From Flavobacteriales bacterium (GTDB lineage: Bacteria > Bacteroidota > Bacteroidia > Flavobacteriales_D > Crocinitomicaceae), in assembly GCA_947475275.1 (NCBI GenBank), contig CANJNE010000014.1, positions 1 through 32,708 of the forward strand: a stretch of DNA of 32,708 nucleotides, written 5' to 3'. The notes beneath the pieces are model-generated. The model ran no database searches. It was not told the DNA's origin and saw nothing but the letters and a program-made list of their open reading frames with translations. Position 1 is the stretch's first letter, and the number at the start of each line of letters is the position of its first letter. Shown piece after piece: positions 8,539 through 18,000 of the stretch. The translations under genes and the position numbers were made by a program.

Positions 8539-10845
8539 CTAATCCTCCAAATATACACGGTGTACGCGTTTTGAAATGCCCGTCATAACCTCATATGGAA
8601 TGGTTTCCATCAATTGCGCTAACTTTTCAATAGGTTGGTGTTCTCCAATAATTTCAACACGATCGCCTTCCTGCACAGCTAAGCCTGTTACATCAACCAT
8701 GATCATGTCCATGCAAACGCGACCCAAGGTTGGACAGAATTGCCCTTTGATGAACACACCGCCTTTACCATTGCTCAAGCTGCGTCTGAAACCGTCTGCA
8801 TAACCAACAGGAATTACGGCGATTTTTCCTGGTTCCTTTGCTACAAATGTTCGGTTATATCCAACACTCTCTCCTTTTTGAATGGTTTTCACTTGTGAAA
8901 TGACACTCACCCAAGATAACACGGGTTTCAATTTTCTTTTTATCTGAGGATTTGAAGAAATGCCATACATTCCGATTCCGAGACGTACCATTTCATATTG
9001 CACTTCTTGGTAATTGGAAATGCCTTCTGAATTTAAAACATGTCTAAATATTGGATAATTCAAGGACTTGGATAAAAATTCGTACGCTTGATTGAAACGT
9101 GAAATTTGGAGATTCGTGAAACGACTATCCCTCAAATTATCGGATTCAGCCAAATGTGTGTACAAAGATTTAATACGAATTTCTGGTTGGCTTTTCAAAA
9201 TATCAGCCAATTGTTGCAACTGGTCTAATTCATAACCAAGGCGCTTCATGCCCGTATCTATTTTTATATGAACGGGGAAATTGGAAACTCCGGATATAAT
9301 CAATTCTTTGATAAAATTTTCCAATTGGCGGAATGAAAATATTGCAGGCTCTAAATGGTGTTGAATGCAATTTTCAAACCCTTCCTCCTCAGCATTCATT
9401 ACTAAAATTGGCGCTGTTATGCCTTCATTTCTGAGTTCAACGCCCTCGTCTGCATAAGCAACCCCAAAATAATCAATGCCTTGATTGCTTAGAAATGAAG
9501 CCATTTTTTCAACACCTGAACCATAAGATTGCGCTTTCACCATGGCCAAAAGTTTCACCCCTGGATTCAGACTATTCTTGAATACAGATAAGTTTTCTTT
9601 CAAATTCGTTAAATCAAATTCTACTAAAGTCTTATGACTCTTTAATCTGAACACTTTAACATACCGTTGCATGTTCATATTTCGAGTTCCTTTGAGTAGA
9701 ACTATGGAATTTTTAAAATTTACAGGTATTTCGTCCTTTTCTGATACAAGAAAATACTTGTCGGTATGGTAGGATTGTACTATTTTCTCAATCTCACTTT
9801 TCTTGAAAAAATTATCTTCATCTAAACCAATTATAACTACTCTAGGTCTATTTTCCGCAATAGTCAATTGATATTCGAGAGAATGCTTTAAAGCGTCGAG
9901 ATCTAAGTTGTAAGTGTCATTTATGATAGTATTGCCATGAATGCCCTCAAATAGTTCCATTCGTAGTGCCAATCTTGGTAAACTTTCAATCCTAGAAACT
10001 TGAATATTTTTTTCACCAATGATATGAGCAGCAGCAGCGATTGCAAGTGTTGCATTCTGCAAACTAATTTTATCTTGAAAAGGGCAATGCGGCAACATTT
10101 TTTTATAGCCGGACTGCATTGTTTTTTCGCCATGAATAGAAAGAATTTGAACTTTACTCAAGGCAATGGATTCCGGAAAAATGGTATAACCGCAATTTTT
10201 AAACAATGTTAATTTTTCTTCAAGATGCAGACTATTGGAAATAAAATTCTCTTCATGGGCACGACCAAAAGATGTGAAAATTCCAAAAGATGGTTTAACG
10301 ATAGGTTCCAATTTTCTCATTTCTCCTGGTCTGGAAATCCCAACCTCAATCAATGCTAAATCAGCATTTTCATGAAGCTCTAACAGCGATAATGGAACAC
10401 CAATTTGGGAATTGTAACTTTTGGGACTGCGAATTATTTTTTTGGAATCGGCTAGTAAATGGTACAACCATTCTTTTACCGTTGTTTTTCCGGCACTACC
10501 AGTAATTGCTATTACAGGATAAGTAAACTTTTGACGGTGGAATGCCGCAAGATCTTGCAAAGCTTGGGTAGTATCAGCAACTTCGATGAATGTCGCTCTG
10601 CCCAATAACTGTGCCTCGGGAAGTTCACTCACCACGAAATACTTAATTCCTTTTTCAATTGCTGATTCAATAAATTGATGTCCGTCGCGAAATTCACCTT
10701 TTAAAGCAAAAAAAACTGATGTTGCTGAATCTATGATTTTTCGGGTGTCGATGAGCACAACATCAATAGTCCCATGTATCGTTAAGCCATGCACTGTTCC
10801 ATGAACAGCTGCAGCAAACTCATTCAGTTCTAGATTTAGTTTCAA
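8539..10845 (-). CDS. murF-alr: bifunctional UDP-MurNAc-tripeptide:D-Ala-D-Ala ligase / alanine racemase
   Basis: This 768-residue fusion is typical of Bacteroidota. Residues 1 to about 400 form MurF, which adds D-Ala-D-Ala to the UDP-MurNAc-tripeptide. They include the ATP P-loop GSAGKTT (116-122), EVGISRPGEM (167-176) and the NDTYNLDLDAL motif near 309. Residues from about 405 to the end form a PLP-dependent alanine racemase: PLP lysine Lys437 in MVKAQSYGSG, catalytic Tyr663 in VGYNRTF, and RVCMDMIMVD (709-718). Both steps act in the cytoplasm in peptidoglycan precursor synthesis. The start is a TTG at 10845. An in-frame TAA lies only 15 nt upstream, so no other upstream start exists. The TTG overlaps the thymidine kinase TGA (TTGA), which indicates translational coupling. 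Confidence 0.95.
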   Translation of the reverse strand: MKLNLELNEFAAAVHGTVHGLTIHGTIDVVLIDTRKIIDSATSVFFALKGEFRDGHQFIESAIEKGIKYFVVSELPEAQLLGRATFIEVADTTQALQDLAAFHRQKFTYPVIAITGSAGKTTVKEWLYHLLADSKKIIRSPKSYNSQIGVPLSLLELHENADLALIEVGISRPGEMRKLEPIVKPSFGIFTSFGRAHEENFISNSLHLEEKLTLFKNCGYTIFPESIALSKVQILSIHGEKTMQSGYKKMLPHCPFQDKISLQNATLAIAAAAHIIGEKNIQVSRIESLPRLALRMELFEGIHGNTIINDTYNLDLDALKHSLEYQLTIAENRPRVVIIGLDEDNFFKKSEIEKIVQSYHTDKYFLVSEKDEIPVNFKNSIVLLKGTRNMNMQRYVKVFRLKSHKTLVEFDLTNLKENLSVFKNSLNPGVKLLAMVKAQSYGSGVEKMASFLSNQGIDYFGVAYADEGVELRNEGITAPILVMNAEEEGFENCIQHHLEPAIFSFRQLENFIKELIISGVSNFPVHIKIDTGMKRLGYELDQLQQLADILKSQPEIRIKSLYTHLAESDNLRDSRFTNLQISRFNQAYEFLSKSLNYPIFRHVLNSEGISNYQEVQYEMVRLGIGMYGISSNPQIKRKLKPVLSWVSVISQVKTIQKGESVGYNRTFVAKEPGKIAVIPVGYADGFRRSLSNGKGGVFIKGQFCPTLGRVCMDMIMVDVTGLAVQEGDRVEIIGEHQPIEKLAQLMETIPYEVMTGISKRVHRVYLED

Positions 10846-11417
10846 TGTGCTGTCTTATTGTAACAAGAACGACAAAGCGGCATGTATTTTTCAGTGGCTC
10901 CTACCAAAACTTGATCTTTTTCTTCTGCAGTTCGATGAGAGAACTGAGCGAGATTTCCGCAAGAAACACATATTGCATGTACTTTGGTAACATATTCCGC
11001 AATACAAAGCAATTTTGGCATAGGGCCAAAGGGAACACCCAAATAATCCATGTCTAAACCTGCCAGTATGACCCGAACACCCTTTTTAGCTAGGGTATTA
11101 GCCACTTCAACAACACCATCATCAAAGAATTGCGCTTCATCAATGGCAACAACACGTTCATTGGTCCAAATCTTTAGAATCTCGGCGGCATAATTAACCG
11201 GAGTAGCTTTTAAACTTGTACCTTGATGGCTTACCACATTTTCTTCATGGTATCGGTTATCGACAATAGGTTTGAACAAGAGTAGTTTTTGATTTGCGAA
11301 TTGAGCCCTCCTTAAGCGTCTTATCAACTCCTCTGTTTTACCTGAAAACATTGAGCCACAAACGACCTCAACCCATCCATTTTGACGACCTTCGGTAGGA
11401 AATTGTTCTAAAAACAT
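10842..11417 (-). CDS. tdk: thymidine kinase (type II, zinc-binding)
   Basis: This 191-residue type II thymidine kinase phosphorylates thymidine with ATP in the salvage pathway. It has the P-loop GSMFSGKT (21-28), the catalytic DEAQFF (Glu94), the lasso region near residues 120-140, and a four-Cys zinc site at Cys150/Cys153 and Cys182/Cys185. The ATG at 11417 is preferred over a TTG two codons upstream. Its TGA stop overlaps the TTG start of murF-alr, so the two genes form a coupled pair. A TAATTTTG element (11432-11425 on the minus strand) sits so close to the ATG that, if functional, the transcript would be almost leaderless. Confidence 0.95.
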   Translation of the reverse strand: MFLEQFPTEGRQNGWVEVVCGSMFSGKTEELIRRLRRAQFANQKLLLFKPIVDNRYHEENVVSHQGTSLKATPVNYAAEILKIWTNERVVAIDEAQFFDDGVVEVANTLAKKGVRVILAGLDMDYLGVPFGPMPKLLCIAEYVTKVHAICVSCGNLAQFSHRTAEEKDQVLVGATEKYMPLCRSCYNKTAH

Positions 11418-11596
11418 GTTCAAACAAAATTAAATATGTTATCAACAACTTATTTAAGAGAAAAACTCAAAGCAATGTTGATGAACTGATAAATCAATTG
11501 GTACTTTTACTTTCAAAAGTCGTTAATTTGAACCTTAATAGAAAGGTCAAGTTAGCAACTTCATTAAAATGTTGAAAAATTTCAAAACTACCCTAT

Positions 11597-12415
11597 ATGT
11601 CGCATGTTAAAAGTATTCATTCGTCCATAAAAATTATTCAGGAGACTTATCAAAAATTAGAATCGAGTGAGCTTACGATGGACGAACTCGATTTATTCGT
11701 CAATGCTGCACAAGAACTCCACGAGCGAGCTGTGATTTTGAGATATAAAGCCTATGAAAGTAAAATTGAAATCGCGCATACAAATTTAAATCAAGGAATT
11801 GAGTCAACAGAAAGATTGACACAGCCAATAAATATTGAAAAAGAAGAGGTCACGGAGGAGACAATGGAATTGGAACATACTGAAAATGACGTGCCCGAAC
11901 TGATTCAGCAAACGGATTATACTGAAAGTGAAAGCGTTGAGAGTTCTTTTTCTTTTGATCTTTTCAATGACAATGCTGAGGCAATCCGTGAAGATAATAT
12001 TGAGGAAGGCGCGGTTGAAAATATTAACATTACTTCAACCACTGAAGAGGAAGATGGTGTCTTAGAAGAGCATGTGGTAATGGAACAAGTCAAAAGAGTT
12101 CCAATTGAGGAAGAAAACAAGGAATTCATCGAATTGTATTCAGTGATTGAATCAGATTTATTCAACCAAATCGGGATGTCGCGTTTAGAAACCTTGAATA
12201 ATTGTTTCGGTTTGAATGAAAAATTTGTTTGTATCAATGAATTATTTAATGGTTCAAAAGATGAATTTAATGAAGCCATTTTAAAACTGGATAATGAAGC
12301 TTCTTATCATGAGGCACTTTTAACCGCTTCGGCATATGCGAACAAGTACAACTGGAACATTGAGGGTTCCACTGTCAAGGATTTTATTACCAAATTGAAA
12401 AGAAGGCATGGTTAA
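11597..12415 (+). CDS. conserved Bacteroidota protein of unknown function with acidic linker
   Basis: This 272-residue cytoplasmic-looking protein has no signal peptide. An N-terminal helical segment (about 1-65, e.g. ELDLFVNAAQELHERAVILR) is followed by a long, very acidic and probably disordered linker (about 75-185, rich in Glu, Asp, Thr and Ser). It ends in a compact C-terminal domain (about 190-272) containing LNNCFGLNEKFVCINELFNG and YNWNIEG...FITKLKRR. I recognise the C-terminal pattern (GLNEKF..INELF.G...FN.A) from unannotated Bacteroidota proteins but know no function. The ATG is at 11597. The gene overlaps the following M28 peptidase gene by 8 nt, so they are co-transcribed. The weak TTAATTTG at 11523-11530 could be a -7 element. 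Confidence 0.75.
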   Translation: MSHVKSIHSSIKIIQETYQKLESSELTMDELDLFVNAAQELHERAVILRYKAYESKIEIAHTNLNQGIESTERLTQPINIEKEEVTEETMELEHTENDVPELIQQTDYTESESVESSFSFDLFNDNAEAIREDNIEEGAVENINITSTTEEEDGVLEEHVVMEQVKRVPIEEENKEFIELYSVIESDLFNQIGMSRLETLNNCFGLNEKFVCINELFNGSKDEFNEAILKLDNEASYHEALLTASAYANKYNWNIEGSTVKDFITKLKRRHG

Positions 12416-13679
12416 ACAATGCTTTATTGTTTTAATTACAGTTGTTTCTACCACATATTTTAACGCACAAATCATCCAGATTAAGGAATTCGCGAAGGTA
12501 TTGTGCAGTAAAGAGTTTCATGGAAGAGGTTATGTGAATTCAGGAGACTCCATCGCGGCAGCATACATTCAGTCGGGTTTTGAAAAAAATGGAATTGCTC
12601 CCATCAATGGGAACTATTTACAATCGTTTTTCTTCAATGTAAATACTTTTCCTGGCAATATGGAAGTGATTCATAATGATAAAATCTTAAAACCAGGCAT
12701 TCATTTTATGGTTCACCCTTCGAGTAAGGGTGGGACAATTAATTTGGTTCCAAAAAAAATAGCTTCGGTTGAATTATTGGACAAAAAAATCCTTTCTTCG
12801 ATATTAGAAAACCTTTATGACGATTCTGTTTATAATGCGCTTCTTATTGATTACACCAATGTCTCCAATGACACGCTCAAACTGCTCCAGCCAATTTGTG
12901 AGCAATTAAGTTCTGCTTTTCCAGTAATTGAAATTACAAATAAAAAATTCACATGGTCGGTTTCAGATATTGAATTCAATAATCCATATATCCAAGTTCA
13001 AGATTCTATTTACGAAGCGAATGCGCCTTTTCAAATTGCTATTGATTCTAAATTGATTAAAAGACATAGGGCAAACAATGTAATAGGTATTGTACCAGCA
13101 AAAAAGAAATCTGACGAATTCATTGTTTTCACAGCACACTACGATCATCTTGGTCAAATGGGTGACTCAACATATTTTCCAGGTGCCAACGATAATGCAA
13201 GTGGAACAGCGCTACTTCTAGAAATGGCGAACAAAATCCAAAAAAAGCCATTAAAAATAAATGCCGTTTTTATTGCTTTTGCAGGGGAAGAAGCTGGATT
13301 AATAGGCTCCTATTATTTTGTAAACAACCCAATAATTGATTTAAAAAAAGTTCGTTTTTTAATAAACACAGATATTATGGGAAGTGGAGAAGATGGTGTT
13401 ACAGTGGTCAACGCCACTTTACATGATAAGGAGTTCCAAATCTTAAAAAATATCAACAATAAAAAATCTTACTTAAAGGAAATTAAGTCGCGAGGTCCCG
13501 CTGCCAACTCTGATCACTATTGGTTCTCAAACGAGGGTGTACCAAGCTTTTTTCTGTATACCATGGGACCCAATAAAAATTACCATGATGTATTCGACAC
13601 ATATGAAAACCTTTCTTTTTCAGCAACAGAAAATGTGTTTAATCTTCTTTATGATTTTGCAAAAAAAATCACTAAGTAA
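12408..13679 (+). CDS. secreted M28 family zinc aminopeptidase
   Basis: This 423-residue exported metallopeptidase has a signal peptide (about 1-20, ending TTYFNA). A poorly conserved N-terminal region holds a PA-like insert, and the M28 catalytic domain lies at about 220-423. Di-zinc ligands and catalytic residues are visible: His244 and Asp246 (AHYDHLG), Asp262 (GANDNASG), catalytic Glu294 and ligand Glu295 (FAGEEAGLIG), Asp322 (NTDIMG) and His393 (NYHDVFDT). The family removes N-terminal amino acids from peptides, here probably in the periplasm or outside the cell. No T9SS tail is present. The ATG overlaps the end of the preceding unknown gene by 8 nt. Confidence 0.93.
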   Translation: MVKQCFIVLITVVSTTYFNAQIIQIKEFAKVLCSKEFHGRGYVNSGDSIAAAYIQSGFEKNGIAPINGNYLQSFFFNVNTFPGNMEVIHNDKILKPGIHFMVHPSSKGGTINLVPKKIASVELLDKKILSSILENLYDDSVYNALLIDYTNVSNDTLKLLQPICEQLSSAFPVIEITNKKFTWSVSDIEFNNPYIQVQDSIYEANAPFQIAIDSKLIKRHRANNVIGIVPAKKKSDEFIVFTAHYDHLGQMGDSTYFPGANDNASGTALLLEMANKIQKKPLKINAVFIAFAGEEAGLIGSYYFVNNPIIDLKKVRFLINTDIMGSGEDGVTVVNATLHDKEFQILKNINNKKSYLKEIKSRGPAANSDHYWFSNEGVPSFFLYTMGPNKNYHDVFDTYENLSFSATENVFNLLYDFAKKITK

Positions 13680-13702
13680 AATAGGAGTATTGAAAACCTT
13701 AG

Positions 13703-13732
13703 TTGTGCATTAATTTAAAAACCTTAATTTCG
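13703..13732 (+). promoter_or_regulatory. candidate promoter upstream of the TTG-started membrane protein
   Basis: A TTG at 13703-13705 lies 19 nt before TAATTTCG (13725-13732), which is one mismatch from TAnnTTTG. The spacing agrees with the Bacteroidota -33/-7 layout. Transcription would start near 13739, about 35 nt before the TTG start codon at 13775. Confidence 0.35.
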
Positions 13733-13774
13733 CCTAAAAATTTAATTAATTCATTGAATTTTCTATACTAAAAG

Positions 13775-14998
13775 TTGGGAATAAAAAATTTTATACAACG
13801 CAAGTGGGTAAAAATTCCTTACCTTATCATAGTTCATGGTTTAGCAGGTTATGGACTATTTCTTTTGGCTGTTTATTTTGCAATGAAATTCAACTTGACA
13901 AATGAAGCGGGCGCTATTGATCCGAATAACCGCTACTTTCAAGACATGCATGACAAATACAATCAAAACTTCAAGATTGACAGCGTCTCCATAATGAAAA
14001 ATCGTTACGAGGTATTGAACAGAATACTCTTGCTCAATGATTTCTTTCCTCAAAATGCGGAAACAATCAGGAAAGTTTATGAAACCACAAAAGATGAAAA
14101 GCTTGCTTTGAGAATGTTGGATGCCGTTGATCTTCACTTAATAAAAAACAAAGCTTACCAAGAAGAAAAGGCAAAAGTTTTAGAAAAAAGCAAAAAAGAT
14201 CCTGTCGTTAATGGATTAAGCGCTTTTGAATGGATGAATGTGACTGAATGGAAATACTTCAAGCAAGCACTTCTTAAAGACAAAAAATGGATTGATTCTG
14301 CATCCAGAGCAACAGGTGTTGAAGCGAGAATTATCGTATGTTGTTTGGTAGGGGAGCAAGTTAGAATGTTCAATTCGCGAAGGGAAAAATTCAAGACTTT
14401 GGTCGCTCCCTTAAAATCTCTAGTTTTGGAGACCAATCAATCCTATGGTGTTACAGGAATTAAAGATCATACTGCTCGCAGAATTGAAGAAAATTTAAAG
14501 AATACAAATAGTCCATATTACTTAGGCTCAGCCTTCGAACATCTGCTTGAGTATGATTCAAGTGAATTAATTGCTATCAACAAATACAACGATTCCTTAA
14601 GTATTAGACTAAAGAGATTGGTTCAATACCAAAATCATTATTACTCTTATTTGTACGCTGCCTTGTTCGTTCGACAGATAAAGGAACAATGGGAAAAAGC
14701 AGGTTTCCCTATAGCCGATCGTCCAGAGATTTTTGCCTCTTTATTTAATTTGGGTTACAATAAATCAAAACCAAAAAAAGACCCTGCAGTAGGAGGTTCA
14801 AATTTCAAAATCAATGATACTGAACACACTTTTGGTTCCGTGGCCTTTGATTTTTATTATTCTGGTGAATTGGCTGATGAATTCCCATACCAAAAGGAAA
14901 AATTTGTTGGTCCAGCATCCAAGTCAATCAAAAAGCCCACTTCAAGCAAGTCGACTTCTCTGCCAAAAAGTGACACCACAAAGTTGAAAGTCAACTAA
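13775..14998 (+). CDS. membrane-anchored protein with lytic transglycosylase-like features
   Basis: This 407-residue protein has one N-terminal transmembrane helix (about 14-37) and a long extracytoplasmic part. A lysozyme-like pattern can be traced: a putative catalytic Glu194 in ATGVEARIIVCCLVGEQVRMF, then SYGVTGIKDHTARRI (223-237), matching the SLT 'SyGlmQi' step, and later FASLFNLGYNKS, resembling the SLT 'aYNaGpg' motif. The C-terminus is a Lys/Ser/Thr-rich tail. This suggests peptidoglycan cleavage, but the match is by eye and remote, so a DUF1402-like or other lysozyme-fold protein is equally possible. The start is TTG (13775): an in-frame TAA lies 6 nt upstream, and the next ATG lies at the end of the membrane helix. 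The 1342-residue T9SS cargo gene follows by 42 nt. Confidence 0.6.
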   Translation: MGIKNFIQRKWVKIPYLIIVHGLAGYGLFLLAVYFAMKFNLTNEAGAIDPNNRYFQDMHDKYNQNFKIDSVSIMKNRYEVLNRILLLNDFFPQNAETIRKVYETTKDEKLALRMLDAVDLHLIKNKAYQEEKAKVLEKSKKDPVVNGLSAFEWMNVTEWKYFKQALLKDKKWIDSASRATGVEARIIVCCLVGEQVRMFNSRREKFKTLVAPLKSLVLETNQSYGVTGIKDHTARRIEENLKNTNSPYYLGSAFEHLLEYDSSELIAINKYNDSLSIRLKRLVQYQNHYYSYLYAALFVRQIKEQWEKAGFPIADRPEIFASLFNLGYNKSKPKKDPAVGGSNFKINDTEHTFGSVAFDFYYSGELADEFPYQKEKFVGPASKSIKKPTSSKSTSLPKSDTTKLKVN

Positions 14999-15040
14999 CA
15001 AAGCGTATTTTTTATTATTATTGAATTCGAAATTAAAAGG

Positions 15041-18000
15041 ATGAAATATATTCTTTCGTTTTTACTTGTTTTAGCTTTCCAAAATTCATTTGGACAAGCC
15101 TATACAGGATCCGAAAAAGTTAAAGTGAAATCTTTTCCATCCAAAGCTGCACAATGCGCTCCTCCAACGACCACAACGTATCTTGAATTGAATAACGTGA
15201 GGGCAATGATTCATACGGCCGGTAACCTCTGGCAAATTCCCAATCAGAACCTATCACAATATGAAATCCCAAAAAATTCTGGCATCATGGCACTTTTTAC
15301 TGCAGCACTGTGGTTAGGGGGTACCGATGTAAACAATCAATTGAAACTTGCGGCATTAAGATATCGAGAAGGTCAAGATTATTGGACTGGACCACTTTCA
15401 AAAGTTATTGCTGAGACCAATTATGAAAATTGCAGCAAATACGACCGTCACTTCATTACTACGCAAGATGAAGTTAGAGAATTTGATGCTTGGTACAATG
15501 CTGGAATCGAGGATGCTCAGAATGGAACAACCAGCCAATCTGCTTTATTTCCAAATTATGAAGTTCCAAAAATTATAAAAGAATGGCCAGCACACGGTGA
15601 TTTATCCTTAGGACAAGATTATTATTTAGCCCCATTCTTCGACAGAAACGAAGACGGAAGTTACAATTGGCAAGACGGGGATTATCCGTTTCATGATATC
15701 AACAGAACTCGAGAATGCAATAATGACCGTCGCGTTTTGTTATACGGTGACCAAAATTTTTGGTGGGTAATGAATGATAAAGGTAACATTCATACGGAAA
15801 CTGGTGCTGATCCTATCGGAATGGAAATTCGCGCTCAAGCATTTGCATTTGCATCCAATGATGAAATCAATAACATGACCTTTTACAATTATGAATTGAT
15901 CAATCGTGGAACGCAAACCCTTTACAACACGTATTTCGGATTTTTCACAGATGGTGCTTTAGGTGACCCCTACGACGATTATGTTGGTTGTGATGTAAAC
16001 AGAGGCTTGGCCTATTATTACAATGGAGACAATGTCGATAGTGACAATTCCGGATACAAAGGATATGGTTCTACTCCACCTTCAGTGGGCGTTGATTTCT
16101 TCGAAGGACCTTATCAAGATAATGATGGAGCAGATAATGCTTATGGAATTGGTTTTAATGAAGCATTAAATGGAATTGGATACGGTGACGGTATTGTCGA
16201 TAATGAGCGTTTTGGGATGAGAAGATTTTTGTATTATTCCAATACAACCAATGGTGCCAATCCAAATCAAACGGATCCGATAAACGCATCTGATTATTAT
16301 AATTATTTAAGGGGCTATTGGAAGGATGGTTCACCTTTTTATTATGGAGGAAGTGGACATATTTCCGATAGTGAAGCGGACCCAAATGTACCATGCACAT
16401 TTATGTTTCCTGGTGATACTGATCCATTGGGTTGGGGAACAGGAGGAGTTCCACAAGCTCCTTGGACTGAACAAACAGCCAACAATACACCTAATGACAG
16501 ACGTTTCGTTGAATCAGCAGGACCTTTTATCTTAAAGCCCGGAGCAGTTAACAATATTACAGTTGGCGTTGTTTGGGCAAGAGCAAACAGCGGGGATCCT
16601 TTTGCCTCTGTCGATGTATTAAAAAGAGCCGATGACAAAGCACAAGCTTTATTCGAGAATTGTTTTAAGGTTCTTGAAGGCCCTCACGCTCCAGATTTAG
16701 AAATTCAAGAATTGGAAAACGAATTGATATTAACCATTTCAAATCCATCAAATTCAAACAATTACAACGAACAATATTCAGAATTCGATCCGTTCATTGT
16801 AACCAATGTACAAAATGCCGATAAAAATTACCATTTTCAAGGCTATCAAATCTTTCAGCTCAAAACCAAGGAAGGTTCCCTTTCTGACATTGGGAATCCT
16901 GCAAAAGCTAGATTGGTAGCCCAATGCGACATAAAAGATGGTGTTTCAAGAATTGTGAATTTTGAATTCGATGATGACCTTCAAGCCAGTATTCCTGTTG
17001 AAAAAGTTGATGGAGAAAATAAAGGTATTCAACATAGTTTTAGCGTAAAAGCAGACTTATTTGCTCAAGGAAATCCTCAATTGGTAAACTTTAAAAAGTA
17101 CTATTACATTGCGGTCGCATACGCATACAATAACTACAAAAATTACAATCCCGATGATCCATTGACATTGGACGGTCAAAAACGTCTTTATCTTAATAGC
17201 CGTAAAAAAGCCACTGGTGCTGTAAAATTGATTGAAGGGATTCCTCATAATCCTATGCCAGAATCTGGAGGTACGTTGCATTATTTAGAGTATGGTGTTA
17301 TGCCTGAAATTACAAGGATCGATGGATATGGAAATGGTAATTTAAATCTTGAACTGACTGATAATTCTTTATCTGAAATACTTTTTGAAGGTATAAAAGA
17401 TGAAATTACTTATGCTGCTAACAATGGTCCGATTAAGGTAAAAGTTGTTGATCCGTTGAATGTTGCTAACGGTTATTTTGAATGCAAGTTTCGAGATTAT
17501 GATGCGAGTGGAACAAATGGTGCTGATACTGCTTCATGGGTAATCTACAGGTATACAGCGGCAAATGGAACCTTGTTAGATTCTATTTCATCAGAACAAA
17601 CCATTTCAGTTTTAAATGAGCAATTGATTCCTGAATGGGGTGTTTCCGTTCAAATTAAGCAAGAAAACTACACTGGACCGGCAGGCAATGCTTCGGTTAA
17701 AACAACGGAAATGATTACTTCAAGCATTTCATTTGCTGATTCTTCAAAACCTTGGTTGTCTTTTATTGAAGATAACGATGCATTCTTCCCTACCAATTGG
17801 ATTCGTTCTGGAGATTATTCACCACAAGATCCAGAAGATTGTTTACCAAATGAATTGTCCTATTTGAATCCTTGTAATTACAAAGATGAATCTGGAATAG
17901 ATGACGAAAAGATTTATGCAAAACTACTTGGAGGAGGAATTGCACCGCATCGACTCGTTGGCTTTCAGGCAGATTACATGCCGCTCGCTTATTATAATTT

